Origin: Prevotella ihumii | Lineage (GTDB): Bacteria > Bacteroidota > Bacteroidia > Bacteroidales > Bacteroidaceae | Direction: 5' to 3' | DNA length: 41,271 bases | Assembly (NCBI RefSeq): GCF_900155655.1 | Contig: NZ_LT706987.1 | Location: 452,186-493,456 of the forward strand | Shown: piece by piece, positions 22,711 through 32,909 of the stretch | How the letters are laid out: every line of letters starts with the position of its first letter | Numbering within the stretch: the stretch's first letter is position 1 | Position numbers and translations under genes: made by a program | The notes under the pieces: generated by a model | What the model saw: only the letters and a program-made list of their open reading frames with translations | Told to the model about the DNA's origin: nothing | Databases searched by the model: none

Positions 22711-25700
22711 ATGGAAGATTACATACATTTACACGTTCACACACACTATTCTATTCTTGACGGACAGTCGAAGGTGCAATATCTTGTAGACAAAGCCGTG
22801 AAGGACGGTATGCGAGGTATGGCTATAACCGACCACGGTGTGATGTTTGGCATAAAAGAGTTTTCTGATTATTGTGCAAAAATTAATAAAGGACGCAAGA
22901 AAGAAGGGCTTGAACCTTTTAAACCTATCTTCGGTTGCGAAATGTATGTGGCACGCCGAAGAAAAGAAGATAAGGTGAAAGAGATGCACGACAACTCGGG
23001 TTATCACCTTGTTGTATTGGCTAAAAACTACACGGGTTATAAGAACCTTATTAAATTGGTATCGCGTGCTTGGGTAGATGGTTATTATTATCGTCCACGT
23101 ACCGACCGTGAAGACTTAGAGAAATATCACGAAGGACTCATTGTTTGTACAGCGTGCATTGCTGGTGAAGTGCCTAATAAGATTATAAAAGGTGATATTG
23201 AAGGGGCAAGAGAGGCTTGTCAGTGGTATCATCGTGTGTTTGGCGACGACTTTTATTTGGAGTTGCAGCGTCACGAGGTGAAAGACCCAACGTTGGTAGC
23301 TAATCGTGAGGCATTCCCACTTCAGCAGAAAGCCAATCGAGTATTAATGCAATTCGCAAAAGAGTATGGCATTAAGTGTGTCTGTACCAACGACTGCCAC
23401 TTTGAAGACAAGGAAACTGCAGAGGCGCACGACCACTTGTTGTGCTTGTCAACTCAAGAGGATTTGAACGATCCCAAGCGTATGCGCTATTCTAAACAAG
23501 AATGGTTTAAGACGCGTGAGGAGATGAACGAAGTCTTTGGCGATGTGCCTGAAGCGATGGCTGCAACAATTGAAATTCTTGATAAAGTTGAAGTTTATAG
23601 CATCGACAACGGACCTATTATGCCCTTCTTCCCTATCCCTGAAGAGTTTGGAACAGAAGAAGAATGGCGTAAAAAGTTTAGCGAAGAGGATTTATACAAC
23701 GAGTTTACGACTGATGAGAATGGAGAAAATCAATTGTCACCCGAAGACGGGCAAGCCGTTATAAACCGATTGGGGGGATACGAAAAAATATATCGTATCA
23801 AGTTTGAAGCCGACTACTTGGCTAAATTGGCTTTTGACGGAGCAGCCAAGCTTTATGATACACCGCTCTCGGATGAAGTAAGAAAAGCGATAATTTTTGA
23901 GCTTCACGTAATGAAGACAATGGGTTTCCCTGGTTACTTCCTCATTGTACAAGACTTTATCAATGCGGCTCGAACAGAGTTAGATGTAATGGTGGGGCCT
24001 GGCCGTGGCTCTGCAGCAGGTTCTGTGGTGGCTTATTGCTTAGGAATAACTCGTATTGACCCACTGAAATACGACCTCCTTTTCGAACGTTTCCTCAATC
24101 CCGACCGTGTAAACCTTCCCGATATTGATACCGACTTCGACGATGATGGACGCGGAAAGGTATTGCAATGGGTAATGGAAAAATACGGCGAGGAAAACTG
24201 TGCGCACATCATTACTTATTCTACGATGGCAACCAAGAACTCCATCAAGGACGTTGCACGTGTAGAAGGATTGCCATTAGATATTTCTAACGCCCTTTGT
24301 AAAGCTATTCCAGATCGTCTTCCCGATGGGTTGAAGATGAATTTGAAGAATGCTATCAAGTGCACACCTCGGCTGCAAAATGCTGAAGTGAGCGAGGACG
24401 TACGTGAACGAAATACTATCAAATATGCAAAGATGTTGGAAGGAACGGTGCGTGGTACAGGTATTCACGCTTGTGGTTTCATCATCTGTCGCAGCCCTAT
24501 CAGCGAGTGGGTACCTATCTCTACGGCTACCGACCCTGACTTCCCCGACCAGAAAGTTCCTGTAACTCAATACGATGGACACGTCATTGAAACCACAGGA
24601 CTTATCAAAATGGACTTCCTTGGTCTAAAAACACTGTCCGAAATCAAGGAGGCTTGCAAAGTTATCAAGCAGACCACAGGCGATATAGTTGATATAGACA
24701 ACATTCCAATTGACGACGAACTCACCTATCAGTTGTATCAAAAGGGACAAACCATTGGAACGTTCCAATTTGAATCAGCAGGTATGCAAAAGTATTTGCG
24801 CGAGCTCCACCCTACTGTATTTGAAGACCTTATTGCGATGAATGCGCTCTATCGTCCAGGACCGATGGACTATATCCCCGACTTCATTCGTCGTAAGCAC
24901 GACCCCAGCTTAGTGACATACGACATTCCTTGTATGGAGAAATACCTCAAGGACACGTATGGTATTACCGTTTACCAGGAACAGGTGATGTTACTTAGTC
25001 GTCAGCTCGCCAACTTCACACGTGGTGAGAGTGATGCTTTGCGTAAGGCAATGGGTAAAAAGAAGAAAGACATCGTTGACCAAATGAAACCAAAGTTCTT
25101 AAAACAAGGTCAAGAGAATGGTCACGACCCAAAGATATTAGAGAAGATATGGACAGACTGGGAAAAATTTGCCAGTTATGCGTTCAATAAGTCGCACGCT
25201 ACTTGTTATTCGTGGGTGGCTTACCAGACAGCTTATCTAAAAGCGCACTATCCAGCTGCATTTATGGCAGCGTTGATGACACGCCGTTTCAGCCAAATTA
25301 CCGAAATTACGAAGTTGATGGAGGAATGTAAGGCGTTAAAGATAGCTACCCTTGGCCCTGATGTAAACGAAAGTCAGATAGGATTTGGTGTAAATAAGAA
25401 GGGCGAAATACGCTTCGGTCTCTCTGCTATCAAAGGTATGGGAACAGGCGCAGCCGATGCTATTGTAAAAGAACGTGAGACAAATGGCGCATACAAAGAT
25501 ATATTCGACTTTGCTCAACGTATCGACCTTAGCAATGTAAACCGCAAGGCTTTCGAAAGTTTAGCTTATAGTGGAGGCTTCGATAGTTTGGGTATTCAGC
25601 GCGAAGAGTTCTTCGGTGTAAATGCTAAAGGGCAAACTTTCCTCGATGCACTTATACGTTATGCGCAGCTATTCCAACAGGAAAAGGCGCAGATGCAGAA

Positions 25701-26427
25701 CTCTCTCTTTGGCGGAAGCGAAGAAGTAGAGATAGCACACCCAACCATACCGAAGAGCGACAAATGGCCAGCGATAGAAAAACTCAACAAAGAACGCGAA
25801 CTTGTGGGTATTTATCTTTCGGCACACCCATTGGACGAATATAGTGTGATACTCAATAATCTTTGCAACACCCACACTTCAGAGATGGGACGTTCAGCCG
25901 ATATGGAAGAATTGTCTAAACGTGACGAAATAACCTTTGGAGGTATTGTTACTTCTGTGACAGAACGTTTCTCACAAAAGACGGGTAAACCTTTCGGCAT
26001 TGTTACCATTGAAGACTTTGAAGGTGTGGGCGAAATTGCACTTTTTGGCGAGGATTGGGCACGATGGAATGGACTAATGAAAGAGAATTACACCATCTTT
26101 ATAACGGCAAAATGTCAGCCTCGCTTTCGCAATAGCAATATCTTTGAGACAAAAATTCAGAATGTAGAGCAACTGTACGATGTAAAAGAAAAGCGATTAC
26201 AGCGGTTCACAATATCTATAGAAGCTGCAGCACTGAATACCGAAACGGTATCCGAACTCACATCTATTATTGAAGAAACCCCCGGTAATACACAGCTGTA
26301 CATACAGTTATACACTCCTGAACAAAACGCTGTAACCCTACACGCTACCAACAGAGGAGTGAACGTTGAGCGCAAGTTGTTAGACTATATCAAGGCTACC
26401 GACTTTATGGAGTACACCATTAATTGA
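22711..26427 (+). CDS. dnaE: DNA polymerase III subunit alpha
   Basis: 1238 residues, complete. An N-terminal PHP domain opens with HLHVHTHYSILDG and ITDHGVMFG. The polymerase palm follows with GPGRGSAAGSVVAYCLGI and PDIDTDFDDDGRGKV (catalytic aspartates), then YRPGPMDYIPDFIRRK and the fingers region YGITVYQEQVM. A helix-hairpin-helix and an OB fold (EITFGGIVTSVTERFSQKTG) end the protein. It is the replicative polymerase of the chromosome. Length fits the Bacteroidetes DnaE1 type. trxA follows at 85 bp and may be co-transcribed. Confidence 0.98.
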   Translation: MEDYIHLHVHTHYSILDGQSKVQYLVDKAVKDGMRGMAITDHGVMFGIKEFSDYCAKINKGRKKEGLEPFKPIFGCEMYVARRRKEDKVKEMHDNSGYHLVVLAKNYTGYKNLIKLVSRAWVDGYYYRPRTDREDLEKYHEGLIVCTACIAGEVPNKIIKGDIEGAREACQWYHRVFGDDFYLELQRHEVKDPTLVANREAFPLQQKANRVLMQFAKEYGIKCVCTNDCHFEDKETAEAHDHLLCLSTQEDLNDPKRMRYSKQEWFKTREEMNEVFGDVPEAMAATIEILDKVEVYSIDNGPIMPFFPIPEEFGTEEEWRKKFSEEDLYNEFTTDENGENQLSPEDGQAVINRLGGYEKIYRIKFEADYLAKLAFDGAAKLYDTPLSDEVRKAIIFELHVMKTMGFPGYFLIVQDFINAARTELDVMVGPGRGSAAGSVVAYCLGITRIDPLKYDLLFERFLNPDRVNLPDIDTDFDDDGRGKVLQWVMEKYGEENCAHIITYSTMATKNSIKDVARVEGLPLDISNALCKAIPDRLPDGLKMNLKNAIKCTPRLQNAEVSEDVRERNTIKYAKMLEGTVRGTGIHACGFIICRSPISEWVPISTATDPDFPDQKVPVTQYDGHVIETTGLIKMDFLGLKTLSEIKEACKVIKQTTGDIVDIDNIPIDDELTYQLYQKGQTIGTFQFESAGMQKYLRELHPTVFEDLIAMNALYRPGPMDYIPDFIRRKHDPSLVTYDIPCMEKYLKDTYGITVYQEQVMLLSRQLANFTRGESDALRKAMGKKKKDIVDQMKPKFLKQGQENGHDPKILEKIWTDWEKFASYAFNKSHATCYSWVAYQTAYLKAHYPAAFMAALMTRRFSQITEITKLMEECKALKIATLGPDVNESQIGFGVNKKGEIRFGLSAIKGMGTGAADAIVKERETNGAYKDIFDFAQRIDLSNVNRKAFESLAYSGGFDSLGIQREEFFGVNAKGQTFLDALIRYAQLFQQEKAQMQNSLFGGSEEVEIAHPTIPKSDKWPAIEKLNKERELVGIYLSAHPLDEYSVILNNLCNTHTSEMGRSADMEELSKRDEITFGGIVTSVTERFSQKTGKPFGIVTIEDFEGVGEIALFGEDWARWNGLMKENYTIFITAKCQPRFRNSNIFETKIQNVEQLYDVKEKRLQRFTISIEAAALNTETVSELTSIIEETPGNTQLYIQLYTPEQNAVTLHATNRGVNVERKLLDYIKATDFMEYTIN

Positions 26428-26512
26428 TGTCAAAGCAGTGTTTGGCACAATATTTGAAGTAAAAAAGATATATACATAAACTTATCAATTTCATAATTTA
26501 AAATAAACAAAA

Positions 26513-26827
26513 ATGGAAGTAGAAATTACAACCCAGAACTTCGAGAGTTACAAGAATGGTGAATTACCATTAGTAGTTGACCTTTGGGCAACATGGTGTG
26601 GTCCTTGCAAGGCCATCGCTCCAATCATTTCTGAATTGGCAGAGGAATATGACGGCAAAATCGTTGTAGGTAAGTGCGATGTTGAAGACAACGACGACAT
26701 CTCTATCGAATATGGTGTACGCAACATCCCAACAATCCTTTTCTTCAAGAATGGCGAGTTGGTAGACAAGTTTGTTGGTGCTGCATCTAAAGATAAATTG
26801 AACGAAAAATTCCAACAGCTCCTCTAA
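26513..26827 (+). CDS. trxA: Thioredoxin
   Basis: 104 residues, classic thioredoxin fold. The redox pair is C29 and C32 in WCGPCK, and the cis-proline stretch is RNIPTILFF. It reduces cytoplasmic disulfides, for example in ribonucleotide reductase. There is no signal peptide. It stands 85 bp after dnaE with no strong promoter of its own and is followed by a hairpin terminator. Confidence 0.97.
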   Translation: MEVEITTQNFESYKNGELPLVVDLWATWCGPCKAIAPIISELAEEYDGKIVVGKCDVEDNDDISIEYGVRNIPTILFFKNGELVDKFVGAASKDKLNEKFQQLL

Positions 26828-26852
26828 GTCGAACACCAACGAAACATATAAT

Positions 26853-26890
26853 AAGGTGAATTCTCATTTATGGGGTTTCACCTTTTTTAT
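26853..26890 (+). terminator. Terminator after trxA
   Basis: AAGGTGAA (26853-26860) pairs with TTCACCTT (26877-26884), followed by a T run. Confidence 0.75.
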
Positions 26891-26982
26891 TGCACCCAAC
26901 AAAAGGAAGATATTAAGAAATAATTCGGACGAAGGGAACCTTATTTGTTGATGTTTTTTTGGGCTATTCATCTGAAAATATT

Positions 26983-26991
26983 TATCTTTGC
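26983..26991 (+). promoter_or_regulatory. -7 box of tdk
   Basis: TATCTTTGC lies 7 bp before the chosen start codon, which rules out the upstream in-frame ATG at 26945. Confidence 0.6.
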
Positions 26992-26998
26992 AAGTATT

Positions 26999-27586
26999 AT
27001 GGCAGCAATGGAAAATTTGAATGGAGAAAGACGCCGCCAAGGGCGTATAGAGGTAATTTGTGGAAGTATGTTCTCTGGAAAGACCGAAGAACTAATCCGC
27101 AGACTGAAACGTGCAAAGTTTGCAAAGCAGAAGGTAGAAATCTTTAAACCTTCGCTCGACACACGCTACTCCGATGAAGATGTTGTGAGCCACGACAAAA
27201 ACGCTATCCATAGCACACCTATCGACTCGTCAGGCAATATCTTGCTCCTCGCATCAGATATTGATGTGGTGGGTATAGATGAAGCTCAATTCTTAGATGA
27301 TGGGCTTAAAGAAGTGTGCAACCAATTGGCAAACAATGGTGTAAGAGTAATCGTAGCGGGATTGGATATGGACTTTAAAGGCGTTCCGTTCGGACCTATC
27401 CCCGACCTATGCGCCATAGCCGACGAGGTAACAAAGGTACACGCCATCTGCGTAAAATGTGGTGCATTAGCCTATGCCAGCCATCGTTTGGTACAAGACG
27501 AGCATCTTGTGATGTTAGGCGAACAAGCTGAATATGAGCCACTTTGCAGAGAATGTTATCAAAAAGCCCTTGCAGCAGAAAAATAA
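26999..27586 (+). CDS. tdk: Thymidine kinase
   Basis: 195 residues from the ATG at 26999; 27008 is an alternative. Fourteen residues then precede the conserved [20 protein letters not shown], as usual in Bacteroides homologues. The P-loop is GSMFSGKT, the Walker B motif is GIDEAQF, and the zinc lobe has CVKCG and CREC. The enzyme phosphorylates thymidine in the salvage pathway. The promoter box is so close that the mRNA leader must be only a few bases long. Confidence 0.94.
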   Translation: MAAMENLNGERRRQGRIEVICGSMFSGKTEELIRRLKRAKFAKQKVEIFKPSLDTRYSDEDVVSHDKNAIHSTPIDSSGNILLLASDIDVVGIDEAQFLDDGLKEVCNQLANNGVRVIVAGLDMDFKGVPFGPIPDLCAIADEVTKVHAICVKCGALAYASHRLVQDEHLVMLGEQAEYEPLCRECYQKALAAEK

Positions 27587-27678
27587 CTCCCACTCATTAC
27601 CGAACCAAAATATAGGCAAACGAGGGAAGAGTGGACTGATAAAACACGAATATAAATAAAATAAAGAACACAACGACA

Positions 27679-28752
27679 ATGCAAAAACCCATCACATTCG
27701 ATACTTTTATTCGTTGGGCAATGGTAGCTCTTGCCATAGTAACCGTATTTTTCATCGTAAAAACCCTCTCGGGAGTATTATTACCTTTTTTCATAGCGTG
27801 GCTATTTGCCTACTTGCTCTATCCCATCGTAAAGTTTGTTCAGTACAAAATGCACGTCCCTACTCGCGCATTGAGCATCATTGTTACAATATTCTTTGTT
27901 GTATTAGTCCTTACAGGCGTTTTCTTATTCATCATTCCACCATTGATAGAACAAATAGACAAGTTTATTGACATTGCAACCCACTATCTACAAAAAACAG
28001 CACATACCAATAACCTTTCGGCAATGGCACAAGAATGGATTCTAACCCATAAGCACGACATAGAACACTTCTTGAAAAGTCCCGACTTTACCGAAACTTT
28101 GAGGTCAGCAATGCCAGAGGTTTTTTCTGTAATTGGGCAAACGGCAAGTGTACTTATATCGATTGCAGCATCAATTATCACCTTATTATATATGTTCTTT
28201 ATTCTGCTCGATTACGAGAAATTTACCACCAAATGGATAAAGATATTTCCACAAAAGGCACGCCCTTTTTGGAGCGGATTGGCAGCAGATGTAGAACGCG
28301 AGCTGAACAATTATATACGTGGGCAAGGCTTAGTTTCGTTAGTTATGGGCATTCTCTTTGCCATAGGGTTCACCATCATTGGTTTTCCTATGGCCATCGG
28401 TATGGGTATTCTCATCGGACTACTCAATCTTGTACCCTATCTCCACACCTTCGCCCTTGTTCCAGCTGTATTCTTAGCCCTATTAAAGGCAGCGGATACG
28501 GGGCAAAACTTTTGGATTATCCTACTTTCTGCCTTGGCAGTATTCGCCATTGTTCAGATATTGTGCGATATGGTGGTAACACCAAAGATTATGGGCAAAG
28601 CTATGGGACTCAACCCTGCCATCCTTTTATTGGCATTGTCGGTATGGGGCACACTTTTAGGATTTATTGGATTGATAGTTGCTCTTCCACTCACAACCCT
28701 CATTATAGCCTACTGGAAACGGTATGTTACAAAAGAAGGAGCTGAACATTAA
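27679..28752 (+). CDS. AI-2E family transporter (permease)
   Basis: 357 residues with two N-terminal helices (about 12-48), a further pair, a soluble helical middle (about 90-150), and a bundle of hydrophobic helices to the C-terminus. Family motifs are LSGVLLPFFIAWLFAYLLYP near the start, and GQGLVSLVMGILFAIGF with GLLNLVPYLHTFALVPAVFLAL later. Members include exporters of autoinducer-2 and sodium/proton antiporters, so the substrate cannot be named. It follows tdk by 92 bp and is the last gene before tRNA-Lys. Confidence 0.9.
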   Translation: MQKPITFDTFIRWAMVALAIVTVFFIVKTLSGVLLPFFIAWLFAYLLYPIVKFVQYKMHVPTRALSIIVTIFFVVLVLTGVFLFIIPPLIEQIDKFIDIATHYLQKTAHTNNLSAMAQEWILTHKHDIEHFLKSPDFTETLRSAMPEVFSVIGQTASVLISIAASIITLLYMFFILLDYEKFTTKWIKIFPQKARPFWSGLAADVERELNNYIRGQGLVSLVMGILFAIGFTIIGFPMAIGMGILIGLLNLVPYLHTFALVPAVFLALLKAADTGQNFWIILLSALAVFAIVQILCDMVVTPKIMGKAMGLNPAILLLALSVWGTLLGFIGLIVALPLTTLIIAYWKRYVTKEGAEH

Positions 28753-28859
28753 AGCGCAGGTTCAGTCGCAGTTTTCAGCCGAAATATCTTCAAAATTTTC
28801 CTTTTATGGACTACTTAACAGCTATAAAACTTAAATAATGAGAAAAAATAGACAAATAA

Positions 28860-28891
28860 TTTGTCGTATTCAAAAAATATAACTACCTTTG
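28860..28891 (+). promoter_or_regulatory. Promoter of tRNA-Lys
   Basis: TTTG at 28860-28863 and TACCTTTG at 28884-28891 with 20 bp between them; the tRNA starts 32 bp later. Confidence 0.7.
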
Positions 28892-28923
28892 CACTCGCTT
28901 TTAAGAAAGAAGCTAATGGTAAG

Positions 28924-28995
28924 ATTCGCTAGCTCAGTTGGTAGAGCACAACACTTTTAATGTTGGGGTCATGGGTTCGAGCCCCATGCGAATCA
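28924..28995 (+). tRNA. tRNA-Lys (TTT)
   Basis: Acceptor arms GATTCGC and GCGAATC pair, and discriminator A follows. Anticodon arm CAACA/TGTTG encloses CTTTTAA, giving anticodon TTT. The D-arm GCTCAGTTGGTAGAGC and T-arm GGTTCGAGCCCC are canonical. CCA is not encoded. Confidence 0.96.
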
Positions 28996-29006
28996 CAAAC
29001 CACAGA

Positions 29007-29039
29007 AGAGGACTTCATTGCTGAAGTCCTCTTTTTTTT
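29007..29039 (+). terminator. Rho-independent terminator after tRNA-Lys
   Basis: AGAGGACTTCA and TGAAGTCCTCT form an 11-bp stem with a TTGC loop and are followed by a run of T. Confidence 0.92.
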
Positions 29040-29267
29040 GTTTTATACGCACCAAACATCAAGGTTAGCGCGAGCCCAAATCTATACTATTTGTGGAAAA
29101 TGTAAATTGTTGAATTTCTTTTTATCGCCATAACAAATATAAAAATTCTATATCTGCCGACATTGTCAATAGTTCGCTCTATTTCGCTCGCTCGAATGAG
29201 ATCCTTCAATTCGTAGCATAGTTATATTCTAAAATACAAGCTATAAACAAATTTCTACGGCACATTA

Positions 29268-29505
29268 GAAGAGGAAAATTAGAACAATAACAGAAACAGA
29301 CATAAACGAAAAACACGTCTATATAAAACTCTGATTTACAACAGATTACAAACAAGATGCAAAACCTATATGTTTGAGCACGCAATACATATATGTTTTA
29401 CCCTCTCAAAGTTGAACTTTGACAACCCAATACATATATGTTTTAGAAACAAAAGATAGATGTATTGTCTGCGAAGATTGGAAAGAGGAAAAAAAGAACA
29501 ATAAT
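29268..29505 (+). repeat. Composite palindromic repeat, unit C
   Basis: Same motif order as the unit at 8679: tail GAGGAAAATTAGAACAATAA (29271-29290), AAAACCTATATGTTT (29361-29375), ATACATATATGTTTT (29385-29398), AAAGTTGAACTTT (29408-29420), ATACATATATGTTTT (29430-29444), and a second tail GAGGAAAAAAAGAACAATAA ending near 29504. A MITE is inserted at its very end. The rest of the gene-free interval 28996-29884 holds the tRNA terminator, AT-rich sequence and the holB promoter. Confidence 0.7.
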
Positions 29506-29698
29506 CCCAAATCGGTCGTTAGACTTCTTCGAGATTTGCGAGCTTATTTTGAGCTATTTTTGGTTGTTTTTGAAGACGTTTAGCGAGCTAAACAACTGAA
29601 AAAACAAACGAAAAGAGCCAAAATAAGGTGCAAAGACGAAGAAAAGCATAACATCTAAACGCTTTAAAAAGCCTTTGCGGGTTAATAACCGATTTGGG
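29506..29698 (+). mobile_element. 193-bp MITE, family 1, copy 3
   Basis: Exactly 193 bp with termini CCCAAATCGGTCGTTAG and TTAATAACCGATTTGGG. Perfect 5-bp duplication ATAAT at 29501-29505 and 29699-29703. Central hairpin GTTTAGCGAGCTAAAC starts at 29578, offset 72. Confidence 0.88.
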
Positions 29699-29838
29699 AT
29701 AATATCAACATCAAAATACATTGTTTTACAGCCAATAAATCTACACATCCACTTCGCAATTATACGTGCAAAAAAGATTATTTGATTACCCACTACAACC
29801 ATTTTAGGTTTTCTCCCACATATTCCATTTTTATTTAC

Positions 29839-29846
29839 TAACTTTG
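29839..29846 (+). promoter_or_regulatory. -7 box of holB
   Basis: TAACTTTG, 38 bp before the ATG. Confidence 0.65.
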
Positions 29847-29884
29847 TAGCCTAAAACCATTGCGCTATAAACAAGAAATAAAAG

Positions 29885-31006
29885 ATGGAATGGGCAAAAG
29901 TTATAGGTCAAGAAGACGCTAAGCACCGACTTACAGAGTTGGTGCAAAATGGGCACGTACCTCACGCTCTATTGTTTTGCGGTCCAAAAGGCTGTGGCAA
30001 AATGGCATTGGCTATGGCGTTTGCAAGCTATCTTATAGAGCAATCGGCTACAGACAAAGGCAATGCAAGGGCAATGCTTGCTAAGATGGAGCACCCCGAT
30101 TTGCATTTCACTTTCCCTACCATCAAGCTATCGGGTATGAGTTCAGAGCACCAGCCTATGAGTGCCGACTTTGCAAAAGAATGGCATACGCTTATTACCG
30201 ATAGTGCTTATTTTTCGATAAAGCAATGGATGGAAGCGATGGGAGCTACTACACAGCAAGCCATCATAACGGGGGCTGAAAGTGATGACGTTGCACGACG
30301 ATTGGCATTGAAATCGAGCCAAGGGGGCTACAAGGTGTGCATTATTTGGTTGCCCGAACGTATGAACCTCACTTCTGCCAATAAGCTCTTAAAGTTGTTG
30401 GAAGAACCCACAGCAGGCACAATTTTCCTCTTAGTAAGCGAAGAACCCGAACGACTTTTGGAAACCATTATTAGTCGTACACAGCGTATTGAGGTGAAGC
30501 GCATTGCAGACGAAGCTATCGAACAGGCGTTGATAAGTCAGCGAGGGTTAGATACAGATACAGCACACCGTGTAGCACGCATAGCACACGGCAGTTGGCT
30601 TAACGCCATAGAGCTGTTGAGTGCAGATAACGAAAGTCGTGAGTTTTTACATCTTTTCCAAACACTTATGCGCCTTGCTTATATGCGTGAGGTGAAGGCG
30701 TTGAAAGGGTGGAGCGATAGCGTGTCGGCTTTCGGAAGAGAGAAGCAACGCCGTATGTTGACCTACTTCCAAACACAGGTGAGGGAGAACTTTATGTTCA
30801 ATTTCCAAAATCCTGAACTTACTTATATGACATTGGAAGAGGAGCAATTTGCAAGTAAATTTGCTCGCTTTATAAACGAAGCAAACGTAATAGAGATAAA
30901 CGAACTTTTCGGTCGGTGTCATCGTGACATCGGTCAGAATGCCAATGCCAAAATAGTGTTTTACGATATGGCATTGAAACTCATCGTACTGATATTGAAG
31001 AAATAA
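29885..31006 (+). CDS. holB: DNA polymerase III delta-prime-type clamp-loader subunit
   Basis: 373 residues of the clamp-loader AAA+ family. The opening EWAKVIGQEDAKHRL and HALLFCGPKGCGK (Walker A region) are typical; the residue after the lysine is Met instead of Ser/Thr, so ATP binding is probably poor, as in other delta-prime proteins. ANKLLKLLEEP and ISRTQRIEV (sensor/SRC region) support the call. The four zinc cysteines found in many homologues are absent from the region between about residues 50 and 110. It helps load the sliding clamp during replication. It precedes the PSP1 gene by 84 bp. Confidence 0.9.
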   Translation: MEWAKVIGQEDAKHRLTELVQNGHVPHALLFCGPKGCGKMALAMAFASYLIEQSATDKGNARAMLAKMEHPDLHFTFPTIKLSGMSSEHQPMSADFAKEWHTLITDSAYFSIKQWMEAMGATTQQAIITGAESDDVARRLALKSSQGGYKVCIIWLPERMNLTSANKLLKLLEEPTAGTIFLLVSEEPERLLETIISRTQRIEVKRIADEAIEQALISQRGLDTDTAHRVARIAHGSWLNAIELLSADNESREFLHLFQTLMRLAYMREVKALKGWSDSVSAFGREKQRRMLTYFQTQVRENFMFNFQNPELTYMTLEEEQFASKFARFINEANVIEINELFGRCHRDIGQNANAKIVFYDMALKLIVLILKK

Positions 31007-31090
31007 TTTTTTCAAAGATTACATACATTATATATACCCTTGCGAAGTCGTGAAAAAAGACTGAAAACGTAAGGTCACAAATATCACAAT

Positions 31091-32380
31091 ATGGATTATA
31101 AAAATATGAAATTCAAGATATGGACAGGCTGCGACAGAGGTTTGTGCCATAGGGCTTGTGGACGTCAGGATAAACAGTTGAACACTTACGACTGGTTGGA
31201 GGACATCCCAGGGAATACAGATACAACCGACCTCGTGGAGGTACAATTCAAGAATACACGTAAGGGGTATTATCACAATGTGAACGGATTGGAACTCCAA
31301 AAAGGCGATGTGGTTGCAGTAGAGGCTAACCCTGGACACGATATTGGTGTAGTGACACTGACGGGAAGATTGGTAAAACTGCAGATTAAAAAGGCAGGTT
31401 GCATCAAGTCGCCCGAAGACATTCGCCGTGTATATCGTCACGCTAAGGAGGTAGATTTGCAGAAGTATGAAGAGGCTAAAGCTCGTGAACACGCAACGAT
31501 GATAGAGAGCCGCCAGATAGCCAAGAACTTAGGTTTGCAAATGAAAATTGGAGACGTAGAGTATCAAGGCGATGGAAACAAAGCGATATTCTACTATATT
31601 GCTGATGAGCGTGTCGACTTCCGTCAACTTATCAAAGACCTTGCAGCAGCCTTCCACGTGCGCATTGAAATGAAACAGATTGGTGCTCGACAAGAGGCTG
31701 GTCGCATCGGGGGAACTGGTCCTTGTGGTCGCGAGTTGTGTTGTGCTACGTGGATGAAAAACTTTTCAAGCGTTTCTACTACCGCTGCACGCTTCCAAGA
31801 CATTTCGTTAAACCCAACCAAATTGGCGGGTATGTGCGCAAAGCTGAAATGTTGTCTCAATTATGAAGTAGACCAATATATGGAAGCGGCAAAGCGATTG
31901 CCAAGCAAAGAAGTGATATTGGCTACAATGGACGCCGATTACTATCTATTTAAGACCGATATTCTCAATGGGCAATGCACTTATTCTACCGATAAACATT
32001 TGGCAGTAAACTTAGAAACCATTACCGTAGAACGTGCAAGAGAGATAATTGAGATGAATCGCCAAGGCGAGCGACCTTTATCGTTGCTCAACAATGGTAA
32101 GGCTAAACCTTCTAAAAAGCCTATCGACCTCTTGGCTGGGGCAGATATTAGTCGCTTTGACAAGGAAAAACAGCATCGTAAAAACAAGTCAAACAATAAT
32201 CAGCGCAAGCAAAGTCAGCCTCGTAATGAGAATCGCAGACCACAAAAGGGTCAGCCTCAAGAACAGGGACAAGCACCTCGCTCACAGCGCAATAATCACC
32301 CAAATAATAATCGACCACACCACCATCAAGGAAGACAAGGTGGTAATAGACCTCAAAACAATAGGAGGAATGAGGAGTAA
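31091..32380 (+). CDS. PSP1 domain (RicT/YaaT-like) protein
   Basis: 429 residues. The PSP1 core lies between about residues 50 and 260, with cysteine motifs GPCGRELCC and MCAKLKCCLNYE, which in Bacillus RicT help bind iron-sulfur clusters. An N-terminal segment with CDRGLCHRACG adds further cysteines. After about residue 345 a disordered basic tail rich in Gln, Asn, Arg and Pro follows (QRKQSQPRNENRRPQKGQ), suggestive of RNA binding. In Bacillus the RicT complex aids RNA processing and development; the Bacteroidetes role is unknown. It overlaps gldH by 11 bp and follows holB, an order typical of the group. Confidence 0.88.
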   Translation: MDYKNMKFKIWTGCDRGLCHRACGRQDKQLNTYDWLEDIPGNTDTTDLVEVQFKNTRKGYYHNVNGLELQKGDVVAVEANPGHDIGVVTLTGRLVKLQIKKAGCIKSPEDIRRVYRHAKEVDLQKYEEAKAREHATMIESRQIAKNLGLQMKIGDVEYQGDGNKAIFYYIADERVDFRQLIKDLAAAFHVRIEMKQIGARQEAGRIGGTGPCGRELCCATWMKNFSSVSTTAARFQDISLNPTKLAGMCAKLKCCLNYEVDQYMEAAKRLPSKEVILATMDADYYLFKTDILNGQCTYSTDKHLAVNLETITVERAREIIEMNRQGERPLSLLNNGKAKPSKKPIDLLAGADISRFDKEKQHRKNKSNNNQRKQSQPRNENRRPQKGQPQEQGQAPRSQRNNHPNNNRPHHHQGRQGGNRPQNNRRNEE

Positions 32381-32891
32381 AGGACGTGTTTTTCTAACCT
32401 TAATAGGGCTTGTAGCAATGGCTATAAGCTCTATTTCGTGCGATGACCCTCGTACTTTCGACAGCTATAAGGCAGTAGAGGTGAATGGTTGGCAAAGAAA
32501 TGATACGGCTACCTTCAAGGTTGAGCGACAATGGGAAGGCACTTATTGTATGGATTTGGGCATTAGAGCAAATCAAAACTATCCTTATAAAAATATTTCG
32601 CTTATTATTGAACGCACGGTTATTGCATCAAAAAAGAAAAAACTACCTAATAAAACTTATCAAGACACCATAACGTGCAGAATTATAGGTGACGATGGAC
32701 GCCTTGTAGGTAAACGTGGCATAACCAATAGTGAAATTACACATCACGTTTGCTCATTTGTTTTAGAGCGCAACGACTCATTAAATATTGCTGTTCGCCA
32801 CATTATGAGCAAAGAACAGCTGCAAGGTATCAGCGATGTAGGTATAAGGTTAATACGAACAGATAAGGCTATCAAGCAAAGAATATTCTAA
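32370..32891 (+). CDS. gldH: Gliding motility lipoprotein GldH
   Basis: 173 residues from the ATG at 32370, which has AGGAGG just upstream inside the end of the PSP1 gene; a longer reading from 32094 is a shadow of that gene. It has a lipoprotein signal, hydrophobic residues 7-20, then SISC with Cys24. The rest is a beta-rich domain (VNGWQRNDTATFKVERQW, DLGIRANQNYPYKNISLIIE) typical of GldH. In Flavobacterium GldH is needed for gliding. It is kept in many non-gliding Bacteroidales, where the role is unclear but may concern the envelope or type IX secretion. Confidence 0.88.
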   Translation: MRSKGRVFLTLIGLVAMAISSISCDDPRTFDSYKAVEVNGWQRNDTATFKVERQWEGTYCMDLGIRANQNYPYKNISLIIERTVIASKKKKLPNKTYQDTITCRIIGDDGRLVGKRGITNSEITHHVCSFVLERNDSLNIAVRHIMSKEQLQGISDVGIRLIRTDKAIKQRIF

Positions 32892-32909
32892 AGCAAAAGG
32901 GAGAAACAT